Made by a program: the position numbers and the translations under genes. A stretch of 37,756 nucleotides of DNA from Xanthobacteraceae bacterium (lineage in GTDB: Bacteria; Pseudomonadota; Alphaproteobacteria; Rhizobiales; Xanthobacteraceae): NCBI GenBank assembly GCA_019746135.1, contig JAIESI010000320.1:1-37756 (forward strand). The letters run 5' to 3'. This document shows, piece by piece, positions 14,363 to 22,582 of the stretch (positions are counted from its first letter, which is position 1; every line of letters begins with the position of its first letter). The notes under the pieces are model-generated. The model saw only the letters and a program-made list of their open reading frames with translations, was not told where the DNA came from and made no database searches.

Positions 14363-15253
14363 TTACGCCGCTGCGGCTTTGCCCTTCGGCTGCACTTCCG
14401 CGGTGTAGTCGTCCATCAGCTGCTTGGTGATGGCGGACGGCGTGAACTTCCACTGCGCGATCTCCGACACGGCGGTGACCTCCGCCGCGGTGCCGGTGAT
14501 GAAGCATTCCGAGAACGTCGAAAGCTCGTCGGGCATGATGCGCCGCTCGATCACCTCGATGCCGCGCTTCTTCGCCAGCATGATCGCGGTCGCGCGCGTG
14601 ATGCCGGCGAGGAAACAGTCGGCAATCGGCGTGTGGATCTTGCCGTCCTTGATGAAGAAGATGTTGGCGCCGGTGCATTCGGCGACGCGGCCTTGCCAGT
14701 CCAGCATCATCGCGTCGGCATAGCCTTTGCGCTCGGCGCGATGCTTGGAGATGGTGCAGATCATGTACAGGCCCGCGGCCTTGGCCATCGCCGGGGCCGT
14801 CGCCGGATCGGGCCGCCGGTATTCGGCGAGGTCGAGGCGGATGCCTTTCAGGCGCTGCGCCGGGTCGAAATAGCTCGGCCACTCCCACGTGGCGACGGCC
14901 AAGTGAATCTTGTTCTGCTGCGCCGAAACGCCGAGCTGCTCGGAGCCGCGCCAGGCGATGGCGCGCACATAGGCCTCTTTCTGATTGTTGCGATCGAGCA
15001 CCTGGCGCTTGGCGGCGTCGATCTCGGCCACCGAATAGGGGATCTCGAAGTCGAGGATGTTGGCGGACCGCTTCAGCCGCTCGGAATGCTCGGTGCCCTT
15101 GTAGATCGTGCCGCCATAGGCCCGCTCGCCCTCGAACACGCAGCTCGCATAGTGCAGCCCATGGGTCAGGACGCTGACCTTGGATTCGGACGTCGGAACG
15201 AGCTTGCCGTCGAACCAGATCAGGTCGGGACGTTGGTCGAAGGGGACCGCCAT
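14363..15253 (-). CDS. ilvE: Branched-chain amino-acid aminotransferase
   Basis: This PLP enzyme catalyses the last step of valine, isoleucine and leucine synthesis and the first of their breakdown, with 2-oxoglutarate/glutamate as partner. The 296 residues show fold-type IV features: WFDGKLVP, VLTHGLHYASCVFEGERAY, the Schiff-base Lys158 in MAKAAGLY, YADAMMLDWQGRVAECTGAN with Glu192, and FITGTAAEVT. ATG 15253 has GGAGGA upstream; reading further upstream runs into the petP promoter. It is divergent from petP, a neighbourhood I recall from other alphaproteobacteria. The C-terminal Lys/Ala tail is variable. Identification is very safe. Confidence 0.95.
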   Translation of the reverse strand: MAVPFDQRPDLIWFDGKLVPTSESKVSVLTHGLHYASCVFEGERAYGGTIYKGTEHSERLKRSANILDFEIPYSVAEIDAAKRQVLDRNNQKEAYVRAIAWRGSEQLGVSAQQNKIHLAVATWEWPSYFDPAQRLKGIRLDLAEYRRPDPATAPAMAKAAGLYMICTISKHRAERKGYADAMMLDWQGRVAECTGANIFFIKDGKIHTPIADCFLAGITRATAIMLAKKRGIEVIERRIMPDELSTFSECFITGTAAEVTAVSEIAQWKFTPSAITKQLMDDYTAEVQPKGKAAAA

Positions 15254-15478
15254 GGCATTTTCCTCCAAAAAGGCATCAGCAACGGGCGGCTTTTTGAACC
15301 TCACCGCCGGACTTCGCGGCCACATGCCGCTTTTGCGTCGCGGCCCGTCTGTCGATATGTTGCGGGCCGGACCATCAGAGCGCGCTTCCCGGGCCGGTTC
15401 AATGTCGACCATCGAAACCCGGACTGCCGGTACGATCCTTTCGTCAAGGCGCGACTTTGGGTAACAATAAAACCGAAA

Positions 15479-15499
15479 TATGTCAACATGGCTGACATA
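15479..15499. promoter_or_regulatory. Inverted repeat over the petP start codon (likely autoregulatory operator)
   Basis: TATGTCA (15479-15485) and TGACATA (15493-15499) are perfectly complementary around a 7-base spacer holding the petP ATG (15488-15490). MarR-type dimers bind such sites, so PetP repression of its own gene is plausible. The rest of the 234-base ilvE-petP gap must hold both promoters. Confidence 0.55.
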
Positions 15500-16036
15500 A
15501 ATTTTTCCAGCCTTTCGGACCGCGCTGCGGCGGGTGAAGCCGGCCAGAAGCCGTCCTCGGCCGAGCCGATCTGGGACATCATCGAGCTTCTGTTCTTCGC
15601 CTACCGCGATTTCGTCAGCGATCCGGACGATGTTCTGGCCAAGTTCAACTTCGGCCGGGCGCACCACCGGGTGCTGCACTTCGTCAACCGCCATCCGGGC
15701 ATGAAGGTCGCGGACCTGCTGGATGTCCTGAAGATCACCAAGCAGTCGCTCGGCCGGGTGCTCAAGCAGCTCGTCGACGAGGGCTATGTGATCCAGAAGG
15801 AAGGCGAGAACGATCGCCGCCAGCGCCTCCTTTTCGTCACGACGAAGGGCGAACAACTGGCCATGAAGCTTGCAGGCCTGCAGACCGAGCGGATCGCGCG
15901 CGCGCTCGCCGAGATCGGCCCCAACGCGCACGAGGCGGCGCGGCGCTTTCTCGTCGCCATGATCGATGCCGACGGTCGCGAGGGCGTGCAGAAGCTGATC
16001 GCCCGCGCCGACCGGGCCCGGCGGCCGCGAACGTAG
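15488..16036 (+). CDS. petP: MarR-family transcriptional regulator PetP-like
   Basis: This 182-residue winged-helix regulator is of MarR type. The core reads FNFGRAHHRVLHFVNRHPGMKV, then DLLDVLKITKQSLGRVLKQLVDEGYVIQ (recognition helix) and the wing NDRRQRLLFVTTKGEQLA. The N-terminal IWDIIELLFFAYRDF and the C-terminal helix are the dimer helices. Its position directly before an OmpR-type regulator and divergent from ilvE matches the petP-petR arrangement; in Rhodobacter capsulatus petP and petR were linked to cytochrome bc1/c2 expression. The start codon lies within an inverted repeat and has a poor ribosome-binding site, so expression is probably controlled there. petR follows 21 bases later. 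The symbol is by synteny and family. Confidence 0.85.
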   Translation: MADINFSSLSDRAAAGEAGQKPSSAEPIWDIIELLFFAYRDFVSDPDDVLAKFNFGRAHHRVLHFVNRHPGMKVADLLDVLKITKQSLGRVLKQLVDEGYVIQKEGENDRRQRLLFVTTKGEQLAMKLAGLQTERIARALAEIGPNAHEAARRFLVAMIDADGREGVQKLIARADRARRPRT

Positions 16037-16057
16037 ATGGTGCCAAGAGGGGTGACG

Positions 16058-16771
16058 ATGGCCGCGGTTCCGGTTCCGATTCCGCCTGCCGACGATGCGC
16101 CGCATCTTCTGGTGGTCGACGACGACCGCCGCATCCGCGACCTCCTGTCGCGGTTTCTCTCGACCGAGGGCTACCGCATCAGCACCGCCGACAGCGCGGC
16201 GATGGCGCGTGCCAAGCTGTCGAGCCTGAGCTTCGATCTGCTGATCCTCGACGTGATGATGCCGGGCGAAACCGGCTTCGAGTTCGCCAAGGACATCCGC
16301 AAGACCTCGGCCGTGCCGATCCTGATGCTGACCGCGCGTGACGCCGCCGAGAGCCGGATCACCGGCCTCGAGATCGGCGCCGACGACTATGTCGCCAAGC
16401 CGTTCGAGCCGCGCGAGCTGTCGCTTCGCATCGCCAACATCCTCAAGCGCGCCAAGCCTGCGGCCGCGCCGCCGCCCGAGTCGCTGCGCTTCGGGCCGTT
16501 CGTGTTTCACATCGGCCGCGCCGAGCTGCGCCGCGGCGAGGAGGCGATCCGCCTCACCGATCGCGAGCGCGAGATGCTGGCGGTGCTCTCGGCGACGCCG
16601 GGCGAGACGGTGCCGCGCGCGGCGCTGGCCGGCGGTGACGGCACGGTCAACGAGCGCGCCGTCGACGTGCAGGTCAACCGGCTGCGCCGCAAGATCGAGA
16701 ACGATCCGACCAACCCGCTGTTCGTGCAGACCGTGCGCGGCATCGGCTACCGGCTGGTGGCCTCGCCATGA
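16058..16771 (+). CDS. petR: OmpR-family response regulator PetR-like
   Basis: This 237-residue response regulator has a receiver domain with acidic pocket VVDDD (19-23), phospho-acceptor Asp65 in LILDVMMPG, Thr92 in MLTARD and Lys114 in YVAKPFEP. A winged-helix DNA-binding domain of the OmpR/PhoB type follows (IRLTDREREMLAVL, ERAVDVQVNRLRRKIENDP, VQTVRGIGYRLV). ATG 16058 has AGAGGGG upstream; an in-frame ATG at 16037 directly follows the petP stop. Its stop overlaps the histidine-kinase start by four bases (ATGA), so the two form a coupled two-component pair. Target genes are not visible here; control of respiratory cytochromes is known only for the Rhodobacter homologue. Confidence 0.9.
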   Translation: MAAVPVPIPPADDAPHLLVVDDDRRIRDLLSRFLSTEGYRISTADSAAMARAKLSSLSFDLLILDVMMPGETGFEFAKDIRKTSAVPILMLTARDAAESRITGLEIGADDYVAKPFEPRELSLRIANILKRAKPAAAPPPESLRFGPFVFHIGRAELRRGEEAIRLTDREREMLAVLSATPGETVPRAALAGGDGTVNERAVDVQVNRLRRKIENDPTNPLFVQTVRGIGYRLVASP

Positions 16772-18153
16772 CCAGCCTCGACGTCGGCCTGGCGCGTCTG
16801 CGTTCGGCGGCGTCGCGCGTGTCCCAGGACTGGGACCGCTTCAACATCTGGTTCAAGGCCTGGCTGCCGAAGGGCCTCTATGCCCGCGCGCTGCTGATCA
16901 TCATCGCGCCGATGGTGATCCTGCAGTCGGTGGTCGCGTTCGTGTTCATGGAGCGGCACTGGAACCTGGTGACGCGCAACCTGTCGGCCGCGGTGGTCGG
17001 CGACGTCGCCTCGCTGGTCGACATGGTCCGGTTCTATCCGCAGGAGCCCGACAATGCGCGGCTGAAGAAGATCGCGCAGGACCGCATGGGTCTGGTGGTG
17101 GATTTCCTGCCGCTCGCCGACATGCCGCCGCCGGGACCGAAGCCGTTCTTCTCGCTGCTCGATCAGGCGCTGTCGCGGGAGTTGCGCCGGATCGGCCGGC
17201 CGTTCTGGATCGACACCGTCGGCCGCTCGAACCTGGTCGAAATCCGCATCCAGCTCGACAACGCGGTGATGCGCGTGTTCGCGCGGCGCAGCGCGGCCTA
17301 CGCCTCGAACTCCGAAATCTTCCTGCTCTGGATGGTCGGCACCTCGCTGGTGCTGCTTGCGGTCGCCATCGGCTTCCTGCGCAACCAGATCCGGCCGATC
17401 CTGCGCCTCGCCGACGCCGCCGAGAGCTTCGGCAAGGGGCGGGATGCGCCCGAGTTCAAGCCGCGCGGCGCGCGCGAGGTGCGGCAGGCGGCGCAGGCCT
17501 TCATCGAGATGAAGCAGCGCATCGAGCGTGCGATCGAGCAGCGCACCGCGATGCTCGCCGGCGTCTCGCACGACCTGCGCACCATCCTCACCCGCTTCAA
17601 GCTCGAGCTGGCGCTGCTCGGCGACAGTCCCGAGATCGAGGCGATGAAGAAGGACGTCGACGAGATGGGCCGCATGCTCGAGGCCTATCTCGCGTTCGCC
17701 CGCGGCGACACCGGCGAGCAGGCCGAACCGACCGACATGGCCGAGTTCCTGAACGAGCTGAAGACCGACGCTGAGCGCAACGGCCACCAGACCAACGTGA
17801 CGTTCCACGGCTATCCGATCGTCACGGTGAAACCCGCGGCCTTCAAGCGCTGCCTCGCCAACCTGGTCTCGAACGCGGCGCGCTTTGCCGACACCATCGA
17901 CATCACCGGGCACCGCGACCATCGCTATCTCTCGGTGACGGTGGACGACGACGGCCCGGGCATTCCGGCGCATCTGCGCGAGGACGTGTTCAAGCCGTTC
18001 CTGCGGCTCGACGACGCGCGCAACCAGGACGAGGGCGGCACCGGCCTGGGCCTCGCCATCGCCCGCGACATCGCGCGCTCGCACGGCGGCGAAATCACGC
18101 TCGACGCCAGCCCGCTCGGCGGCTTGAGGGCGCGGGTGCGGGTGCCGGTGTAG
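16768..18153 (+). CDS. Sensor histidine kinase, EnvZ-like, partner of PetR
   Basis: This 461-residue membrane kinase has a transmembrane helix at about 40-60, a periplasmic sensor at about 62-184, a second helix at about 185-204, a HAMP linker (RNQIRPILRLADAAESFGKG), a HisKA dimerisation helix and a HATPase_c domain. His268 is in the H-box GVSHDLRTILTRFKLEL. The N-box is CLANLVSNAARFAD, the G1 box DDDGPGIP and the G2 box GGTGLGLAIARDIARSHGG. In EnvZ the H-box reads HDLRTPL; here the proline is Ile273. The start overlaps the petR stop by four bases. The ligand or stress sensed is unknown. Confidence 0.92.
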   Translation: MTSLDVGLARLRSAASRVSQDWDRFNIWFKAWLPKGLYARALLIIIAPMVILQSVVAFVFMERHWNLVTRNLSAAVVGDVASLVDMVRFYPQEPDNARLKKIAQDRMGLVVDFLPLADMPPPGPKPFFSLLDQALSRELRRIGRPFWIDTVGRSNLVEIRIQLDNAVMRVFARRSAAYASNSEIFLLWMVGTSLVLLAVAIGFLRNQIRPILRLADAAESFGKGRDAPEFKPRGAREVRQAAQAFIEMKQRIERAIEQRTAMLAGVSHDLRTILTRFKLELALLGDSPEIEAMKKDVDEMGRMLEAYLAFARGDTGEQAEPTDMAEFLNELKTDAERNGHQTNVTFHGYPIVTVKPAAFKRCLANLVSNAARFADTIDITGHRDHRYLSVTVDDDGPGIPAHLREDVFKPFLRLDDARNQDEGGTGLGLAIARDIARSHGGEITLDASPLGGLRARVRVPV

Positions 18154-18179
18154 GCTGCGTCCGGTCCAAGGAGCCGATC

Positions 18180-18701
18180 ATGCCGAAGCCGATCCTGAAC
18201 GTGGCCGACGTCGAATTGCGCAGGATCGGCCACGATCCCGACACGTCCGCAGGCAGCAACGTGCCGGAGAAATTTCAGGCCCGTCTCGGCGACATCGGCC
18301 GGCGCATCGGCGCAAGGAAGCTCGGCTACAATCTCACCGTGGTGCCGCCGGGCCATCGCGCCTGGCCGTTCCACAATCATCGCGTCAACGAGGAAATGTT
18401 CTTCGTTCTCGAAGGCTGCGGCGAGGTGCGGATCGGCCGGGAGACATTTCCGATCCGCCAGGGCGACGTCATCGCCCATCCGCCGAGCGGCGTCGACACC
18501 GCGCATCAGATCGTCAACACGTCCCAGGCCGAATTGAAATACCTCGCGGTGAGCACGCGGGAGACGCCGGAAGTCTGCGACTATCCCGACTCCGGAAAAT
18601 TCGCGGTGATGAATGTCGAGCCGGGCCCCGACGGCAAGCCGAGGTTGTGGCGTCACGCCGCCCGCGACAAGGACGGCCTCGACTACTGGGACGGCGAATA
18701 G
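18180..18701 (+). CDS. Cupin-domain protein
   Basis: This 173-residue protein has one cupin barrel. Motif 1 is GHRAWPFHNHRVNEEMFFVLEG (His65, His67 and Glu71/72 as likely metal ligands). Motif 2 is HPPSGVDTAHQIVNTSQAELKYLAVS (His109). The C-terminal part DYPDSGKFAVMN and LWRHAARDKDGLDYWDGE resembles a group of small cupins in Proteobacteria without assigned reactions. ATG 18180 has AAGGAG at good distance. It lies 26 bases after the kinase gene and converges on the TetR-like gene with only six bases between stops. A metal-dependent enzyme or small-molecule binder is plausible; the substrate is unknown. Confidence 0.85.
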   Translation: MPKPILNVADVELRRIGHDPDTSAGSNVPEKFQARLGDIGRRIGARKLGYNLTVVPPGHRAWPFHNHRVNEEMFFVLEGCGEVRIGRETFPIRQGDVIAHPPSGVDTAHQIVNTSQAELKYLAVSTRETPEVCDYPDSGKFAVMNVEPGPDGKPRLWRHAARDKDGLDYWDGE

Positions 18702-18707
18702 GCGGCG

Positions 18708-19433
18708 TCAGGCCGTCGCGCGGTCGTCGGCGTCGCGGCCGCGCCGGTCGCTCCGCCGCGCGCTGCGCAGCCGTTCGCGGAAGGCGCAGGCCGCCGCCGG
18801 AATGCGGAACAGATCGTCGAGCAGGCCCGAGAACCGCTGGCCGTGCGCAAGCTGATTGTCGAGCGCTGCAAGCGTGCGGGTCTGGTCCTCATCGTCGTCG
18901 ACCCAGGTCCGCAGCACGTTGGCGAACAGGACCGCGAGCCCCTGGGCGCGCAGCATCCCTTTCGGGCCGGACGCGCGGATGCCGGCGGCGGCGAGCATCC
19001 ATTGCTGCGAGCGCACCGTCATGGCGTTGAGCGCAACCGCAAGCGGCGGGTTGCGGCGCGCCGAGCGTATCAGCGAGCGCACGGCCTCCTTGTGCGGCGC
19101 GAGCAGGTCGAGGCGGCGCATCAGCACGTCGAACAGGCGTTCGCGGGCGTCCTCTTCCTCCATGTCGGGAGCGCTGCCGGAGAGCACCTGCCGGTCGAGC
19201 TCCTTCACATGCGCGGCGAGGATCGCGAGCGGCGAGCTGAATTCACCGCGCAGGTCGGCGAGCGAAACATCGGCGCGTTCGGCGATTTCGGCGAGGCCGA
19301 TGGTCTCGATCGATTTCTCGGCGAGCAGCGCCATGAAGGCGGCGATGATCTGTTCGCGCGGTGTGCCCGCGGCAGGCGGCGTGGCACCGGCGCTCGGGCG
19401 GCGGGCCTTGGAACGGGCGGGCTTGCGGGCCAT
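18708..19433 (-). CDS. TetR-fold regulator, atypical (COQ9-reminiscent)
   Basis: The 241 residues begin with a basic Ala/Pro-rich leader (1-25), then a TetR-type helix bundle: PREQIIAAFMALLAEKSIETIGLAEIAERADVSLADLRGEF. The usual YxHFxxKexLl end of the TetR DNA-binding domain is replaced by LRGEFSSPLAILAAHVKELD. The C-terminal domain has ARERLFDVLMRRLDLLAPHKEAV, a pattern that recalls COQ9, itself a TetR-fold lipid-binding protein. The tail is Arg/Asp rich. The ATG at 19433 has TGGAG upstream. There is no obvious divergent target gene; a palindromic repeat lies upstream. DNA binding is likely but unproven, and a lipid-related role is possible. Confidence 0.75.
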   Translation of the reverse strand: MARKPARSKARRPSAGATPPAAGTPREQIIAAFMALLAEKSIETIGLAEIAERADVSLADLRGEFSSPLAILAAHVKELDRQVLSGSAPDMEEEDARERLFDVLMRRLDLLAPHKEAVRSLIRSARRNPPLAVALNAMTVRSQQWMLAAAGIRASGPKGMLRAQGLAVLFANVLRTWVDDDEDQTRTLAALDNQLAHGQRFSGLLDDLFRIPAAACAFRERLRSARRSDRRGRDADDRATA

Positions 19434-19485
19434 GACGCAACTCCATTGCAGACCGAACGCAGACTGGTCGTTTGGTGTTAATTTA

Positions 19486-19534
19486 GCGCATGTCCCGGAA
19501 AAGTGGGTACCGGTTTTCCGAAAAGGACATGCGC
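19486..19534. repeat. Palindromic repeat, GCGCATGTCC type
   Basis: Arms GCGCATGTCC (19486-19495) and GGACATGCGC (19525-19534) are perfect. The inner part CGGAAAAGTGGGTACCGG...TTTTCCG has the same plan as the repeat at 1722-1770. It lies between the TetR-like gene and the end of proC, both on the minus strand. Confidence 0.85.
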
Positions 19535-19566
19535 AAACGCAAGAATCTGGAGCGGCGTTCCTGCGG

Positions 19567-20406
19567 CTACCCCGCGAGTTCCTTGCCGCGGCGCGTCGCC
19601 GCAGCGACCGCCCTGGTCATCAGCGGCGGAACGCCCTCGTTGCCCATCAGCACCTCGAGCGCCGCCGCGGTGGTTCCGCCGGGCGAGGTCACGTTCTGGC
19701 GCAAGGTCGCGGCCGGCAGCGGCGACTGGCGCAGCAGCTCGCCGGAGCCCGAGACCGTCTCGCGGGCGAGCGTCTCGGCCAGCGCCCGCGGCAGCCCGGC
19801 GGCCTCGCCGGCCTGCGCCATCGCTTCGGCGAGCAGGAACACGTAGGCCGGGCCGGAGCCGGAGACGGCGGTGACCGCGTCCATCAGCGCCTCGTCGGTC
19901 GTCCACTCGACCGCGCCGGTGGCGGCGAGGAGACCGTGCGCGAGCTTCTTGGCCGCCGCGGTCATGCGCGCGTTGCCGACGCCCACGGTAATGCCGCGGC
20001 CGATCGCGGCCGGCGTGTTCGGCATGGCGCGGACCACGGCGGACTTCGGGAAATGCTGTTCGAGGAAGCCCAGCGTGCGGCCGGCCATGATCGAGACCAC
20101 CACGGTCTTCGGGCCGGCAAGCGCGGCGAGCGGCGGCAGCGCCTCGGGAGCGGTCTGCGGCTTCACCGCGAGCACGATGGCTGCGGCGGTGCCGATGTCG
20201 CCCTTGGGATTGATGCGGACGCCGCGCTTGGCCAGCGCCTTGATCGCTTTCGACGGTTGCGGCTCGAGGACGACGACCTTCTTCGGCGGCAGCTTGCGCG
20301 CGAGCCAGCCTTCGAGCATCGCGCCGCCCATCTTGCCCGCGCCGACCAGCACGAGGGTGCCGGGGATGGCGGCGAGGGAGGATGCGGGTTTCGCGGATTT
20401 CGCCAT
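19567..20406 (-). CDS. proC: Pyrroline-5-carboxylate reductase
   Basis: ProC reduces pyrroline-5-carboxylate to proline with NAD(P)H, the last step of proline synthesis. The 279 residues hold a Rossmann motif LVLVGAGKMGGAMLEG near 18-33, VLAVKPQ, ISIMAG-type VVVSIMAGRTL, VRAMPNTPAAIGRG, and the C-terminal signature region AVSGSGPAYVFLLAEAMAQAGEAAGL with LPAATLRQNVTSPGGTTAAAL. ATG 20406 is preferred: it has CGAGG five bases upstream and gives about the usual length (E. coli 269). ATG 20424 is the alternative. Reading further upstream enters the repeat at 20420-20529, which therefore forms the proC promoter or leader region. Confidence 0.95.
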   Translation of the reverse strand: MAKSAKPASSLAAIPGTLVLVGAGKMGGAMLEGWLARKLPPKKVVVLEPQPSKAIKALAKRGVRINPKGDIGTAAAIVLAVKPQTAPEALPPLAALAGPKTVVVSIMAGRTLGFLEQHFPKSAVVRAMPNTPAAIGRGITVGVGNARMTAAAKKLAHGLLAATGAVEWTTDEALMDAVTAVSGSGPAYVFLLAEAMAQAGEAAGLPRALAETLARETVSGSGELLRQSPLPAATLRQNVTSPGGTTAAALEVLMGNEGVPPLMTRAVAAATRRGKELAG

Positions 20407-20419
20407 GGCGACCTCGGTT

Positions 20420-20529
20420 GTCATCGCCCGTCCCGCCTGCACGGGCTGCGGTGGGCGATCCAGTAAACAGTTACTGTGTGCAGAATGCAGTAACTGTTTA
20501 CTGGATGCCCCGCTTTCGCGGGGCATGAC
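20420..20529. repeat. REPIN-like paired palindrome upstream of proC
   Basis: Unit 1 runs GTCAT (20420) to ATCCA; unit 2 runs TGGAT to ATGAC (20529). The two meet in a perfect 19-bp inverted repeat (20458-20476 with 20488-20506; inner part CAGTAAACAGTTACTG) around an 11-base loop. The right unit ends in ATGCCCCGC-TTTC-GCGGGGCAT (20505-20526). The left unit has an analogous but imperfect CGCCC...GGGCG stem. Confidence 0.85.
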
Positions 20530-20556
20530 AAGCCGTGTTGTTGACGGATGGAAGCC

Positions 20557-21054
20557 CTACGCCTCGCCCGAGGTCTCGAACATCGCCGCGTCCAGCGCCG
20601 CGCGGGCCGGCTTGCCGGCCCAGACCACGAACTGGAACGCCGGGAAATAGCCCTCGCAGGCCTCCAGCGCGCTGGACAGCATCGCCTGGCACTGCTGGCC
20701 GGTCGCCTCGACGCCGCCGGCCAGCACCAGCGCGTGGCGGAACATGATCATGCCGTCCTTGGTCCACAGGTCGAAGTGGCCGATCCAGAGCTGCTCGTTC
20801 ACCATCGCGATGAGCTGCTGCACCTCGTTCTTGCGGCGGTCGGGCACCTTGAGGTCGAAGGCGCAGGCCAGATGCAGCGCCTCGATGTCGTACATCCAGG
20901 TGAACGAGACCTGGTAGTCGCTCCAGCGTCCGCCCACCAGCATGGTGATCTCGTCGTCGCCCGCGCGCTCGAACGACCAGTCGTTGATTGCGGCGATGCG
21001 TTCGACCACATCGAGCGGATTCGTGCGAGGCTGTTCCGGAACGTGAAGCGGCAT
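20557..21054 (-). CDS. YbjN-domain protein
   Basis: This 165-residue cytoplasmic protein of the YbjN family belongs to a group loosely related in fold to secretion chaperones and known in E. coli from a stress- and motility-linked gene. It reads NPLDVVERIAAINDWSFERAGDDEITMLVGGRWSDYQVSFTW, then ACAFDLKVPDRRKNEVQQLIAMVNEQLWIGHFDLWTKDGMIMFRHAL. It ends with an acidic tail. ATG 21054 has AGGAAA upstream; the 16-residue upstream extension has no support. It lies between proC and prs on the minus strand, but each gap carries repeats or over 300 bases, so it is probably its own transcript. The molecular role is unknown. Confidence 0.83.
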   Translation of the reverse strand: MPLHVPEQPRTNPLDVVERIAAINDWSFERAGDDEITMLVGGRWSDYQVSFTWMYDIEALHLACAFDLKVPDRRKNEVQQLIAMVNEQLWIGHFDLWTKDGMIMFRHALVLAGGVEATGQQCQAMLSSALEACEGYFPAFQFVVWAGKPARAALDAAMFETSGEA

Positions 21055-21386
21055 GCCGTTTCCTGTGGTCGCTTGGAAGTGTGTTGGGCGCACGCCGAAC
21101 ACACGCGCACGCGACGCATTACGGCACGCGAAAGCCGAGACAACGTTTCGGTTTGACGCAAGGCCCCCGAACCGCCCGCCGACTTGGTTGACTGACTTGG
21201 TTGACCGGCTAGGCGGCGCGAATCACTTGCGAATCCGAATATACGCGGATCGAATCGGCTCGCAATGTTGCCTGGGTATGATCGAAGCCGTTGAAGAGTT
21301 GTCTTGATTCACAGGCCGGGCGAGAACCGGCATCTAACATCGGTTTTAGCGGAATGACGCAAGCGTTTGCGAATGTGGATAAATTG
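21055..21386. other. Intergenic region between YbjN gene and prs
   Basis: These 332 bases hold the promoter and leader of the YbjN gene and the 3' end of the prs transcript. A 13-base tandem duplication is seen at 21181-21205. A weak stem AACCG/CGGTT lies near 21328-21355. No ORF in it looks real and no clear promoter boxes were picked. Confidence 0.5.
21181..21205. repeat. Tandem 13-base repeat
   Basis: GACTTGGTTGAC occurs at 21181-21192 and again at 21194-21205, separated by one T. It lies about 130 bases upstream of the YbjN gene start. It may be two direct regulator sites or a chance slip duplication. Confidence 0.6.
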
Positions 21387-22340
<954 letters not shown>

Positions 22341-22458
22341 GGCACTCTCCCGGGGGTCGAGGCGTGTATGCAACATGGATGGTCAGGGTGATACCAAGGC
22401 CCCGCAAGCCCATGCAATATGCGGGGTTTCATTGTCCCGAAAGTTTTTCCGCCCTGGA

Positions 22459-22501
22459 GCATTTTCCGGCGAAGTGTGCAGCGGTTCGCCGTAGAAAATG
22501 C
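22459..22501. repeat. Palindromic repeat, GCATTTTC type
   Basis: Outer arms GCATTTTC (22459-22466) and GAAAATGC (22494-22501) and inner arms CGGCGAA (22467-22473) and TTCGCCG (22485-22491) surround GTGTGCAGCGG. The inner text GAAGTGTG.AGCGGTT is shared with the repeat at 1722-1770, so they belong to one family. It lies between the lipoprotein stop and prs. Confidence 0.8.
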
Positions 22502-22582
22502 GGCCAGCTCACGAATCTGAAGCCGTTGCCGATTCCGTAGGAACGGGAACGGCTTTGGTGGCCGAATGGCCCGCTTGGCGGG

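Noticed and set aside
14078..15487. Upstream extension of the petP frame (start at 14078)
   Set aside because: The extension runs antisense through ilvE and a repeat; MarR similarity begins at MADINF (15488).
18856..20466. 536-residue plus-strand frame across the TetR-like gene and proC
   Set aside because: It crosses two real minus-strand genes and an intergenic repeat and has biased shadow composition.
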